Shown: positions 44,801-51,651 of the stretch, piece after piece | Layout of the letters: each line of letters starts with the position of its first letter | How positions within the stretch are numbered: the first letter of the stretch is position 1 | Assembly: GCF_029852145.1 (NCBI RefSeq) | Contig: NC_079971.1 | Span: forward strand, 8,921,697 to 8,985,696 | Direction: 5' to 3' | From: Microplitis mediator | Taxonomy: Eukaryota > Arthropoda > Insecta > Hymenoptera > Braconidae | DNA: 64,000 bases | The notes under the pieces: model-generated | The model's database searches: none | What the model saw: the letters and a program-made list of their open reading frames with translations, nothing else | What the model was told of the DNA's origin: nothing | Made by a program: the position numbers and the translations under genes

Positions 44801-46434
44801 TTTCCTACAAAAATATTTATCGCACATAAAAATCCATTGATTGGTTTGTAAACTAGACAATGTTAAAGAAAAAAAAAAAAAAAGTTTATTCCGTGTTATT
44901 TAAGTAGAAAATAGAAATCTACGATGCGTGACCTCTAAATATTCAAATTAAGAGCTCTGGTTTTGGCAACCGTTTTTTTTTGGTACTCTAAAAATATTTT
45001 AAAGGGGGATATCAAGAAAAAAAAATCGGTCTATCAGTTGACCCTGTGGGCCAGCCCTAAAACTTCCCGCTGTTTTCGAGCTCAAGAACCTCGAAAACAT
45101 TATTGTGAATACATTTTGGAGCTCTTCATGCTAGAAAATACTTTTGTACGCTGTTGTTTTCGAAGAATCGATATTTACGTCATAAGGCTGTGAAGTGGCG
45201 GTTTTCTGACGGCGATATTTCGATATAAGCTTAACGTTTGTGGCGGGAAGGTTCGAAAGGAGGGGGTAAAACTTCACGGCCTAGGCCGTGAAAAAAAGAC
45301 AGTATAGTAGAGTCTCTAAAAAAGAGTCCCTTTACGGACGGCACCCAGCGCTCAAAAGTTGAACTTTTAGAGCGAGTATAACAAAAAAACGGTTTTCATC
45401 ATTTTTTCTCCAACTATATATCTCAAACGAATCGACCGATCGAGACGGTTAAGGTAATAATCGACGTGGCTTATTAAGTTCTAGAACTGATAAGATTTTG
45501 AAATCGATTGATTCAATTTTTTTGTAGATATTCGAAAAAAAACCTTTTTCACTATTTCTTTCATCAGCGATATCTCTCAAACGAATAAACCGATTGGGAC
45601 GATTGAGGTGGTAATCGACGCGTTTTATCAAGTTCTAAAGCTGATCAAATTTTAAATTCGATTTATCGAGTCGTTTTTGAGATATTTAAAAAAAAATAAA
45701 AATAAATTTTTTTTTATTCTTTCGACAACGGTTTCTCTTGAATGAATGACCCGATTTTGATGGTCGAGAAGGCATTTGACGCAGCTTATAAAGCTTTAGA
45801 GCCCAGTAGATTTTGGGATCAATCCATCGAGCACATTAAAAGTTATCCGAAAAAAACATTTTTAAAAAATTTTATTTTTAGAATATCTCTGAACGAGCCC
45901 TACCGATCAAGCTCAACTTCTCACAGCTTCAAGATATAGACAAACCGCGTCGAATGACACCTTAAAGTTCAAATACACTCGGACATTATCATGAAATTAG
46001 TCAGAATAGCTTCGTAGGACCTCAAAACGACGACATCTGATGAAAATTCGATTTTCATAAATCGGACCAAAATCAATAACCTCCGAATTTTTGAAAATTT
46101 ACAATTTTCTTAGCGAGAAGTTAAGAATAGTTGATTTTTTAAGTCAGTCTAATATATGTTATACATTTTTTATTTTCTCAACGTTAGATACTACTTCATA
46201 AATAGAAGTGTAATCCAAATTTAATAAATTGTGTCTATTAATTTTACACCTGCTAAAATTAACAATTTTAAACGGATTGAACGGTAACTGTTAAAAATTG
46301 GAGGATTTTTGTTGACTTCATTCAATAATTAACTCGTTACTTTTTTGTGATTTTAGCATTTTTATCGATATAAATCCCGTAACGAACAGCCTAAAAGCAG
46401 TCAAAGGTACAAAGAGGGAAAGTTGCTCGTATAA
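17326..46434 (+). CDS. SAM domain protein, SAMD5/SASH1-like, eight coding exons
   Basis: Predicted 447-residue protein from exons 17326-17835, 26162-26350, 32722-32879, 36969-37015, 38135-38277, 40535-40696, 43326-43382 and 46357-46434; every junction phase agrees. Residues 10-70 form a SAM domain very close to SAMD5 and the last SAM of SASH1 ('WLRSLHLCQYSESF', 'NGYDDLEICKQIGDPDLDAI'). Residues 139-170 hold the second conserved block of that family ('MQLKILLQEKLRHDGI', then PYT). The remainder is polar, with a basic patch ('SRLLKGLKTHRKEK') and a short charged helix near the end; I see no SH3 domain. Such proteins are adaptors for SAM-mediated assembly near receptors and cytoskeleton. An in-frame TGA immediately before ATG fixes the start. 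The C-terminus is least certain. About 27.8 kb of intron is rich in transposons. Confidence 0.8.
18401..18564. mobile_element. 164-bp MITE, CACGGAGAGAAA ends, TA duplication
   Basis: Almost perfect palindrome: CACGGAGAGAAATGTCAAGT returns inverted at 18545-18564. TA flanks lie at 18399-18400 and 18565-18566. The arms are about 65 bp around a short loop, so the RNA would form a strong hairpin in intron 1. Confidence 0.85.
18567..20443. other. Intron 1 repeat sequence, no exon seen
   Basis: AT-rich, with phrases such as CGATTAATCAAAGTTTCTCA that recur at about 57470-57500, so part is a dispersed repeat. A (TA)n tract lies at 19307-19324. Open frames at 19295-19921 are not conserved-looking. 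Confidence 0.35.
20444..21849. mobile_element. 1.4-kb MITE, CCCAGTGAACACAT ends, TA duplication, TGACGTCA array
   Basis: CCCAGTGAACACATGAC at the left and an inverted GTCAATGTGTTTACTGGG at the right, flanked by TA (20442-20443, 21850-21851). The subterminal 400 bp on each side are filled with TGACGTCA, ATGTAA and TTACGTCA words. The central part is ordinary AT-rich sequence plus a tRNA-derived segment and a poly-T run (21583-21606). Confidence 0.8.
21420..21510 (+). mobile_element. tRNA-derived SINE-like segment
   Basis: GTGTTCGAACCC is a good box B, followed by GGATTTTTTCATCA as at 13290-13330. The upstream GACCAGTGAGCAACG is a weak box A. It sits in the middle of the TGACGTCA element. Confidence 0.45.
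22416..22582 (-). mobile_element. mariner remnant (3' end, transposase C-terminus)
   Basis: A terminal repeat GGTGTACAAAAAAGTTCTAC begins just after TA at 22414-22415. Reading away from it on the minus strand, the last 30 or so codons of a mariner transposase are recognisable ('FYRRGIHQLPER', then an acidic end 'DADDDYFD' and stop at 22485-22487). The rest of the transposase is gone. No aspartate triad remains, so it is inactive. Confidence 0.7.
22583..24010. other. Unassigned intron 1 sequence, GC-richer from 23030
   Basis: No exon or protein-coding remnant recognised. Two similar phrases, CTTGCCGAAGGCCAGAA (about 23133) and CTTGCTGAAGGTCAGAA (about 23299), resemble the GGCAAGAAGGCCAGAA phrase of the LTR-like leader near 12 kb, so part is probably LTR-derived. 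Confidence 0.35.
24010..24440. repeat. Motif array (ACACCGGTGT / GGTGTTAAA) with CA microsatellite
   Basis: Words of ACACCGG and GGTGTTAAAAT repeat in both orientations on either side of a CA/CG-rich microsatellite (24168-24270). The 103-codon open frame over it, with a His-Thr run, is an artefact of the repeat. Confidence 0.5.
24505..26128. mobile_element. 1.6-kb MITE, CACTGAGAG ends, CA duplication, AAGTATTTTAAATACT array
   Basis: CACTGAGAGAAAAAA at the left and an inverted TTTTTTCTCTCAGCG at the right, flanked by CA (24503-24504, 26129-26130). The left part is full of TTTAGTATTTAAAATACT words; the right part carries a second motif, TCTTGACTTGAGAAAAAATA, repeated. The right edge is 31 bp from the exon 2 splice junction. 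Confidence 0.8.
26162..26350 (+). CDS. SAM gene exon 2
   Basis: 63 codons in phase 0, opening GAA GGT GAA after gattatag and closing TAT TCA before gtaagaaa. The peptide is acidic then polar ('ASRYADLFQTHYGDVLEPLEE'). There is no stop in the chosen frame. Confidence 0.85.
26649..27145. mobile_element. 497-bp MITE, CCCTGATTAAA ends, AT duplication, GAATTGAAAAG array
   Basis: CCCTGATTAAAAAAGTTCAT at the left returns inverted at the right as TGAAATTTTTTAATCAGGG. AT flanks lie at 26647-26648 and 27146-27147. The interior consists of GAATTGAAAAGATTC-like words in both orientations. Confidence 0.85.
27460..27650. repeat. Motif array (GTGTATAC / TTACACCG)
   Basis: Ten or so GTGTAAAC, GGTGTATA and TACACCG words in both orientations. 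Ends are not defined. Open frames here and to 27718 follow the repeat. Confidence 0.45.
28636..30189. mobile_element. Long fold-back element, TTAGGGTGTCCG ends
   Basis: Two nearly identical inverted arms of about 620 bp (28636-29251 and 29573-30189) enclose a 320-bp loop. It is flanked by direct TAGACA at 28630-28635 and 30190-30195; a TA duplication just inside is an alternative reading. No open frame of note. A diverged relative begins at about 43868 (TTAGGGTGCTTC) and shares the internal 'CCCATTTAAATAACATGGG'. Confidence 0.8.
30190..30697. other. AT-rich intron 2 sequence, nothing recognised
   Basis: About 500 bp of A/T-rich sequence without features. Confidence 0.3.
30698..30963. repeat. 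45-bp direct repeats bracketing a tRNA-like sequence
   Basis: A segment starting ACCATTTAAATATAGTGG and ending near CTCAATAA occurs at 30698-30743 and again at 30918-30963, with one or two differences. The 174 bp between them contain the tRNA-like sequence at 30779-30852. Confidence 0.8.
30779..30852 (-). tRNA. tRNA-like sequence (Lys-type arms), probably a pseudogene or SINE head
   Basis: On the minus strand the D arm (GCTCAACTGGTAGAGC) and the T arm (CTGGGTTCGATTCCCAG) are perfect. The downstream acceptor strand TTCGGGC is as in lysine tRNAs. However the 5' acceptor strand does not fully pair with it, and the anticodon loop would read CGCGATA, lacking U33. A working tRNA is therefore unlikely. 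Confidence 0.55.
30975..32360. mobile_element. Fold-back element enclosing collagen-like repeats
   Basis: Left-arm phrases (CACTTTTGGCCGTTTTTCGT at about 31020; GGTTGTATGCGCTTGACTTA at about 31170; AGCGGCGAATATCAGCTTCA at about 31219) all return inverted at the right (32213-32235, about 32030, about 31980-32000). Open frames listed across it overlap on both strands and are repeat-driven. Target duplication not found. Confidence 0.7.
31296..31900. repeat. Degenerate 110-130 bp units with Gly-Pro-rich coding potential
   Basis: Repeated phrases CCAGGTGTTAAAGTGGT, GTGCCAGAACCCTCTGGATT and AAAATCATTTTCAG occur three to four times, reading right-ward at first and left-ward in the right half. In one frame the units read Gly-X-Y-like ('GSPPGAPSDPGV' on the minus strand). 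Stops and frameshifts are frequent, so no intact product. Confidence 0.5.
32722..32879 (+). CDS. SAM gene exon 3
   Basis: Opens after ttcttgcgcag with CCT TCA AGT in phase 0 and ends CAT AG before gtaaat (phase 2). 52 codons and two bases; the peptide includes 'DEIYGFGYGVFGRQML'. Confidence 0.85.
32985..34790. mobile_element. Inverted-repeat element (CACAAAAATTAAGGGATATAA ends), nested with family R
   Basis: The left CACAAAAATTAAGGGATA (about 32987) returns inverted at about 34772-34790 (TATCCCTTAATTTTTGAG), and TTTTTTGCGTT...GGTTTTCTT at 33030 and 34590-34612 also pair. A copy of repeat family R sits inside. Short open frames are not genes. Confidence 0.55.
33190..33987 (+). repeat. Dispersed repeat family R, copy 3
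   Basis: Starts GGTCTATAAGTTGACTCTGC and ends CTTAGCAGGAAGTTAA. It contains two units of about 145-150 bp with GATATCTCGCGAAC, ACCGATTTTGATGGTT and AATCGACGCG phrases. A (TACG)n run lies at 33805-33823. Confidence 0.65.
34866..35180. repeat. Motif array (CCACGGTG / CACAGTGG)
   Basis: Dense TCACGGTG, CCACAGT and CCGTGAG words over 300 bp, related in style to the CCCTCGCAG family but without its ends. Overlapping open frames are artefacts. Confidence 0.5.
35281..35520. repeat. Tandem repeat, three units of about 72 bp
   Basis: Three copies of a unit starting CAAGCCTTGGG, followed by ACCATGGGGCCAGAC, GGTCCGAGCC and ending TTTTGTTACT. The third copy is shorter. A looser array of AAGCCT / AGGCTTGG words at 36220-36500 is related. 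Confidence 0.7.
35586..35990 (+). pseudogene. Small two-exon gene remnant in SAM intron 3, frameshifted
   Basis: ATG at 35586 in good context (TCACCATGTC) opens a frame starting 'MSRKLSSDSNFYSKVKK', with a Ser/Glu stretch, then a frame change near 35680-35700. The other frame continues with an Asn-rich stretch to TTTCA/gtaagt at 35786. A second exon 35869-35990 opens after tattttag and encodes 40 codons ending 'QNKNVSD' and TAA. The 201-nt first part cannot join the second in frame without the shift. It could be the N-terminal region of a transposon gene; I do not recognise the family. Confidence 0.4.
36220..36540. repeat. Loose array of AAGCCTGG / CGAGGCTCGG words
   Basis: Repeated CCAAGCCTGG, CCCGAGGCTCGG and GGCTTGGACCAAGG over 300 bp, giving mirrored open frames on both strands. 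Poly-A of about 25 follows at 36605-36631. Confidence 0.5.
36969..37015 (+). CDS. SAM gene exon 4 (47-nt microexon)
   Basis: Found because exon 3 ends in phase 2 while exon 5 needs phase 1. The segment after tttgttacag fits exactly: one base completes the exon 3 codon, then 15 codons including 'SPRSAFFYEFPPN', then a final G before gtgagt. Both splice sites are strong. Confidence 0.75.
37622..37725 (-). mobile_element. 5S rRNA-derived retroposon, best-preserved copy
   Basis: On the minus strand the order GTGATCACC, AAAGTC, AGCATCGAGCATG, then ACTTGGCTGGGTGACCGC and CCACGCG follows the second half of 5S rRNA, including its internal promoter. The upstream strand end is GGCACGCGCGTGGC. A box-B-like GTTCGAACGGAG follows at 37600-37615. 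Differences from 5S genes and the lack of a terminator make it a retroposon. Confidence 0.65.
38135..38277 (+). CDS. SAM gene exon 5
   Basis: Opens after gttgcag in phase 1 (Glu codon split) and ends AGG before gtatgt in phase 0. It encodes a basic segment with 'SRLLKGLKTHRKEKQSQSQ'. Confidence 0.8.
38770..39035. repeat. Motif array (GACGATTAAAAACG), CCCTGATT left end
   Basis: Begins CCCTGATTAAAC at 38770 and is filled with AATCGTC / GACGATT words. No right-hand AATCAGGG is visible, so it is a truncated element. Confidence 0.55.
39195..40305. mobile_element. Inverted-repeat element, GGTTCTGTAACAATTCAACC ends
   Basis: The left arm (39198-39312) of TTCAACCAC / CAGTTTAACC words returns inverted at 40178-40303. 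Nested in the middle is the 331-bp CCCTCGCAG MITE. No duplication could be defined at the outer ends. Confidence 0.7.
39756..40086. mobile_element. 331-bp MITE, CTCTCGCAG/CCCTCGCAG ends, TA duplication (copy 1)
   Basis: The inverted ends CTCTCGCAGATTTGAATCAC and its counterpart are flanked by TA (39754-39755, 40087-40088). The interior is an array of CCACGGTG and GTGTATAC words arranged as nested palindromes. The same length as the copy at 50112. Confidence 0.85.
40535..40696 (+). CDS. SAM gene exon 6
   Basis: 54 codons in phase 0 between ttatttcag and gtaagctt, encoding 'VDTPDSVLQSGLDLG' through 'FEETIHR'. No stop in the frame. Confidence 0.85.
41357..41705. repeat. Tandem repeat, two and a fraction units of about 155 bp
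   Basis: GTCTGAAAATA at 41357, 41510 and a decayed CTGAAAATA at about 41661 mark unit starts. Within each, ATTTCAGACAA, GTGCTAA and GATTGGTCATTGTCACCTGA (shown in short pieces) recur in order. Non-coding. Confidence 0.75.
42894..43114 (+). repeat. Dispersed repeat with internal palindrome (copy 1)
   Basis: CCAGGCGGAAAGCGTCAACT, GCAAAACGAAGTTGCCGC and GAGGAGAAAAATAGTATAC are followed by a palindrome whose arms contain CAGATCACATG and CATGTGATCTGAG. An inverted, diverged copy is at 53846-54034. Overlapping frames on both strands are not genes. Confidence 0.65.
43326..43382 (+). CDS. SAM gene exon 7
   Basis: 19 codons in phase 0 between gtttcag and gtaaaaaa, encoding a charged helical peptide starting 'LKMQDALKQKERF'. 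The length is a multiple of three, so skipping it would preserve the frame. Confidence 0.75.
43868..44990. mobile_element. Diverged fold-back element related to 28636-30189
   Basis: Begins TTATTAGGGTGCTTCATTTC. The segment 44270-44810 is an inverted repeat centred near 44520 (TCTACAAAAGAGGTCTCTTA against the 44760s; ATCAGACTTATCACAAA against TTTGTGATAAGTCTGAT). The internal CCCATTTAAATAACATGGG is shared with the other element. Similar sequence also lies at 37220-37500. Confidence 0.5.
43910..44070. mobile_element. 161-bp MITE, CCCTCGCAG ends, AG duplication (copy 2)
   Basis: The same ends as the 331-bp copies but with the inner half deleted; flanked by AG (43908-43909, 44071-44072). It is nested in the TTAGGGTG-type element. 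Confidence 0.8.
45010..46130 (+). repeat. Dispersed repeat family R, copy 4 (three tandem units)
   Basis: The longest copy: start GGTCTATCAGTTGACCCTG, three consecutive units near 45405-45545, 45546-45690 and 45691-45850, then the shared tail with GACCTCAAAACG and GAGAAGTTAA. It has no inserted MITE at the position used in the 11-kb copy. Confidence 0.65.
46357..46434 (+). CDS. SAM gene exon 8 (probable terminal exon)
   Basis: Opens after gtgattttag in phase 0 and encodes 25 codons rich in Lys, Arg and Ser ('HFYRYKSRNEQPKSSQ...') before TAA at 46432-46434. ATTAAA at 46486-46491 could serve for polyadenylation. A splice from 46428 (CTC/gtataa) to a candidate exon 48557-48613 would also keep phase, but that sequence looks repeat-derived. 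Confidence 0.55.
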   Translation, partial: HFYRYKSRNEQPKSSQRYKEGKLLV

Positions 46435-46756
46435 TTCTGCAGTTGAAACTCTCTATATTAAGTTGCAAGATTGTCAGGAAGTATAATTAAATTTTTTTTT
46501 TTTGTAATAATTAAGAAAACATCACTTAAACGCCTTTCTTTTGTTAATTCTTAGAAATTTTTTTAAATTGTATTTATTTAAATGTGGAGTGTTAAATTGT
46601 TAAATGGAATTCAATGAAATATTTAAAAAGATAATGTAACGATTTAATTAATAATGTCATGACGATGTAAAACGCTAAGATCCCATACGAAAAACATATA
46701 CATCCGGATATATCCGGGCAAATCTGGAATATGTCGCATATATGCATCGTATATAT

Positions 46757-47833
46757 TGTAACGGGTTTTTCACCATCGGGGATCTACCGGAGTGAAGTCC
46801 GAATACACTTACGATTTTTGGCAACCTTGTTGAAAATTTTTATAGTTGGGCACCAGGTTATTTTATAATCACCAAATAAACAATTATCGAAATGTCGGCT
46901 CAGGGTGGCGGATCAGGAAAAGGTCAGGCACTTAATATTACGATAAATAATTGATCAGAATTAAACACAATGATTGGTCGTATATTAAACACAAAAGAAT
47001 TAATCGGTATTTCAAAAATGATCGGTTACAAACAAAATAATAATTTGCCGTTGTCGGCTTGACTCGATATAAACAAAACACAATTGCTCGTAGTTGATCG
47101 GAAAACAAAATCAGTTCATTGCTCAAAGAAAACACAGTCGGTTGACAAAATTAAAAAAAATACGTTTATTGTCCGGAGACACACGTACAGCGGAAGTATT
47201 AACGAAATACTCGACGAGTGACGTCAAAGTATTCTTACACGGCAAGGCGACAAGACTGCTGTTGCGAATGAGACACAGATAATCCGTGATTCTCAGAATC
47301 GCTCGAATGATATAAAATAAAATATAACATAATATTTTATTTCGGTAACGCGTTCAATTTCACTACCATACCGTTATTACACGTAATTAAGGATTTCGTT
47401 AATTAATTATTATCGCACGTCACTTATTTATTAACAAAACAATTCAGGCGTACACTTTGTTCAGTTTTGGGCCGAGGCTTCGGCTTGTTCACTTGTTCAC
47501 GAACTCTGTTATTGTCGGTCGAAATTAATTGTCGCAATTTATTGTTCGTTGATCAAACTCGGATAGATCTTACATGTCGTAATTCAAATTGTTCAAACGT
47601 CGGAATCGAGTATTGTTCATTTGGTCAGGTCGAATTGTTCAAATAAAAAAAACGTGGCTGTTCAGTTTGGTGTCTATCCCGGATCTCCCGTTTCAATCAA
47701 TGCGTCGGTTCGATTGCTCGGTCAAAGTCGGAATGGTGATCATAGATGTCACCAAAATTAGCTCACTGGATAACGATTTATTATCTTCAAATAATTTTTT
47801 ACCACGGGTCAATGTTGAACTTTTCATCATGTT

Positions 47834-47836
<3 letters not shown>
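46757..47836. mobile_element. Probable solo LTR
   Basis: 1080 bp starting TGTAACGGG and ending CATGTTACA, flanked by ATATAT on both sides; the right flank is a TA microsatellite, which weakens the duplication evidence. There are no internal retroviral genes. TG...CA ends with inverted TGTAAC/GTTACA fit an LTR. Open frames within are short. Confidence 0.5.

Positions 47837-47882
<46 letters not shown>
47837..47882. repeat. (AT)n microsatellite
   Basis: About 22 AT dinucleotides directly at the right edge of the probable LTR. Confidence 0.9.
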
Positions 47883-47884
<2 letters not shown>

Positions 47885-48556
47885 TATATGCAGATTTGCC
47901 CGGATGCTACCTGTTAGATTGAGGCTAGATATTGTGACCCGGGTAAATATTATTTGATATAAGCGATAATTTAATCAATAGTATACTGAGAAAAAAAACA
48001 TGTGCTCCGAACTAAATTCAGTTCACTCATCAAAATTACTGTTGGTTCAACAGTGCTGATTTGAGTAAAATACGTCAATTTTGCAGCAAAATGGCGGTAG
48101 CTCTTAGTACATATTTTTTTTCTTGATGCACAATGGCAGCGTTTTATTTTCAAATATTCAATGTAGTTAAATATAGTGTTAATGAACATGGTAAATTCAC
48201 AGTGATTTTTAATGTGAGAAGTAGTTTCACTTAAAGATATATTTTTTAGATTTTTAATTTATCAAGAATTTGATCAAAAATAAAGAATTATTTGCAGAAA
48301 ATAATACTTGATGAAATCGTTTATCGGGTTATTTGAAGAGTAACGATAACAATTAAAATAATGTTGATAAAGTTTTGAGTTTATCAATAAAAATCTTATT
48401 ACTATATATCAAGTCTTTAATATTTATTTACCTGAAGATTGAGTACTGAATTTATGACTTAAAAGTTCAAAACGATATTAAATTTTAACATAAAATATGC
48501 TACTTATAAAATCGATAGAATGAAAAAAAATCTAAAATTTTTAATTTTATTTGCAG

Positions 48557-48613
48557 CAAGCTGTATCTCTGAAAAATACAAGCACATTGGCGCCTCAAGA
48601 GTCTAGCTTTTAG
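48557..48613 (+). other. Candidate alternative last exon of the SAM gene
   Basis: After ttatttgcag a frame of 18 codons ends 'QESSF' and TAG, in phase with a donor at 46428. Against it, the first 17 bases (CAAGCTGTATCTCTG and the preceding AG) recur on the opposite strand at about 49600-49620 in repeat-like sequence. AATAAA lies at 48971-48976. Confidence 0.2.
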
Positions 48614-48619
48614 ATTAAC

Positions 48620-49764
48620 AAATCGAAAATTTATATTATTAACGAGTTTTTCATTTCCTTTTAATTTGATTCTATTACTTAAATTTAAGACGTTCAGAAT
48701 TTTTATTCTATGATTTTTCGCTAAGTTATCATCGCTTAAAGCAAAAAAGTTATTTGTAGTATACTAATCAATTACTTGAGAACTAATAGTCGTTTGAAAA
48801 ATTTAAGTAGGGTTTTGAAAACTTCAAAATAACCCATATGAGGCATATCCATTGAATTGCGGTAAAAAAAAAATATGTTTGCGCTACGAGAATGGTGATG
48901 TATGAAAATGCACTAAGTCGCGTTTGTAAAGATCTTTCTTCAACTTTTTTGTTAATTTTTCTAAAAAATCAATAAATCCAAAAAAAGCTTAAACTTTCAA
49001 AAAATGTGTCTAAAATCATACTAACTCTTCGTTTTTATGGTCTTTGTCGATCACCACATAATGTAAAACAATTCGTTCTTCACCTCAAATAATATTACCA
49101 ATAAAAATATTAAAAAACAACCTTTTTAACATTTTCCTCGAATACTTTATATATTAATACTCTAATCTTAGTTTAAACTCATTAAAATCTTCATTGTAAT
49201 CACCACCATTGATTTCTTCCTGATTAATACATTGATTTTTTCAACATAATTGTGAATAAAAATTTTAACAACGCTTGTTTATTAAGTATTTTGGATGTCT
49301 CGAATTTTTCAAGTTCAATATAAAACGCATCGTTTTAAAATTTGAAAACACCAATGTAATCAAAGCTATTGTCAAGTAAAAAAAAAGTGAAGAACACGTT
49401 TTCGAGCTCTCTGAGCTTGAAAACAGCGGAAAATTTTAAGGCTGGCCCGCAGGGTCAACTTATTTACAGATCATTTTTTATTAATTTTTCTATGATCGCT
49501 TAAAACACGCTAGTAATATAAATTGTTGATTTGACAATGTAAAAACTAAAATTCCGGGTTTTTAATTTGCTTTTTTTTTTACTCTGTGATGACGATTCGC
49601 AGAGATACAGCTTGCTGAAAATGAAATCAAAAACTTTAGTTTTTTTTATATTATAAATTTTGCGAGTAGTGTATTCATTCAATATCATGGTTTTGAAATT
49701 TTAAATATGACTCTAAAAATCAAAATGCGTTAAGTATGCATGTTTATGTTAATGTAAACAGAGG
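48620..49764. other. AT-rich flank with repeat fragments
   Basis: No gene seen. There are fragments of repeat family R at about 49000-49160 and 49380-49465 (GAGCTCTCTGAGCTTGAAAA, GGCCCGCAGGGTCAAC). Confidence 0.35.
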
Positions 49765-49855
49765 CAGCTGTTCGATTTGCGTGTGGCTTGGGAAATCACC
49801 AAGTTAAGTAGCATCGAGCATGAGAGCTTCGCCCGTACTGACTGTCCTGGCATAG
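49765..49855 (+). mobile_element. 5S rRNA-derived retroposon fragment
   Basis: GAAATCACCAAGTTAAGTAG, then CATCGAGCATG as in the 37.6 kb copy, matches the 5S box A to intermediate element region. The 3' half has diverged (GCCCGTACTGACTGTCCTGG). Confidence 0.6.
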
Positions 49856-50111
49856 GTTTTCTCTGTGATTTCTACATGTCACTGCACTTTCACTTCAAAA
49901 AGTAAAGTGTAGGGTATCTTGTAATGCTGTAATGCGATAGGCACAAGTCGTTCCACAGCCATAAAAACTGGATATATAAATAATCAGCTGAGGAAATTAA
50001 AGTATACCATTCGACAGGTAGAGCCTATAAACATTGTGAAATATTATGAATAACAAAAAATCAATAGATAAATTTAATCGATAAAAAATACGTATATGAA
50101 TATTAGCCCTA

Positions 50112-50442
50112 CCCTCGCAGATTTGAATCAGGGTGGAAACACCGTGGAAGTGTAAACACCGTGGATCCACCGTGGTCACACGGTGGGTTTGTTCCATTTC
50201 ACCATCGGGTATACACAGTGTATCCACTGTGATTACGCGGTGTATCCACCGTGATTCCACGGTGGCTTGACCACTGTGTTTACACGGTGTTTCCACTGTG
50301 ATTACGCGGTGCACCCACCGTGATTCCACGGTGGCTTTGGGCAATTTCACCGCCGTGGTTCCACGGTGTATCCACCTCGTAATCACAGTGGTAAAATGGA
50401 ACAAACCCACCGTGTTTTCACCGTGATTCAAATCTGCGAGGG
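50112..50442. mobile_element. 331-bp MITE, CCCTCGCAG ends, TA duplication (copy 3)
   Basis: CCCTCGCAGATTTGAATCA and inverted TGATTCAAATCTGCGAGGG, flanked by TA (50110-50111, 50443-50444). The interior contains CCACGGTG and GTGTATCCAC words. The 151-codon open frame on the minus strand is simply the array read through. Confidence 0.85.
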
Positions 50443-50444
50443 TA

Positions 50445-51650
50445 CCTATCAACAGTTAGGAAGTAGAGAGGAGTTAAGAAGCTCTACAGAGTGGGTCTGT
50501 CAATATGGACTTAAATCTTCCTGATCCTTTCCGGCCGAAAATGTTGTAAGCTTTCCAGCACAAACTTGTAAAGTTTTCATGACTCGAGTAAAACAAAGCT
50601 TTTTTTATTCCATTATTCGAGAATTAACATTCGGTTATGACTGAAAAAACAATTTCTTGAATTATTCATTTTTTTTTAGTTTTAAAAAGGTTTCGGACAC
50701 AAAATTTTTTTCCCTTTCAGTAAGTCATGAATAAAAATAAACAATTTAACTACTGACTTCAATATTTCTAAATAATTAATTGATTTCTTTATTTTTTCAA
50801 TATTGTCATTTTTATTCAAAAAATATTATCAACAAGATTGTTACTTATCTACAAAAATGTTTTTCTCGATGAACTTACCAATATCAGAAGACACTCTTAT
50901 TATTAAATTTATGAAGAATAATTAGATTTTTTTACAGTTACGTTTAGTTCATTGTAATTAGAAATTCCATTCATTTTTTTCTCGAAAAATACAACTGACA
51001 ATTTTTCCATGTGCTCAAACGGCAACTTAAAAATTAGTACCAGAAAAAATTTCATTTAGATACGTAGCTTTTCGTTGAGTAAAAATAATCATCGTTTATG
51101 TCATCAATCTGTAAATTTATAACTATTTATAACTTTAAACGACCGAATAAAGTAGGAAATTATTTATAGTTTGTTACAGGAAAAGACAAAAAATACATAC
51201 TTTTCTGAGTGGCGTTTTTATTTTTCAATGGTCATTGGGTGTAAAGGGGGCATCCCTTTAACGTATTGACTTTGTTCTTACGTTAAACATTTTTATTTCA
51301 TGTTAGAAATTTAATCTTATTAGATGTACAAAAATTATTCTCTCTTATTTTCAGAACTCTAAATTTGTAAATTTTTTTCCTATTCTTAAAAGTAATTTTT
51401 TGTTGTTAATCAATAAATATTAGTATTAACAAAGCTGACATCGACCACAAGTAAAGTTACTTTAATAATTGCAGGAAAATAAATATTATTGTTGAGGCGG
51501 GTAATGAACAAAGAAAAGTCGCTAAATGATATGATGTTACAAGATTTTGTGTAAACAAAAAAAAAAGAGGAAATTGAGAATATAAAATTTTACTAGTAAA
51601 TCAAGTAAAAAAATGGTCAAAGATAAGCAACAAAGAAAAAAAAATTAATG
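50445..51650. other. AT-rich intergenic sequence, nothing recognised
   Basis: About 1.2 kb with no supported gene or element ends. Confidence 0.3.
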
Positions 51651-51651
51651 C

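Noticed and set aside
49997..50452. 151-codon minus-strand frame
   Set aside because: It is the CCCTCGCAG MITE read through; similar frames appear in the other copies at 39677-40065.
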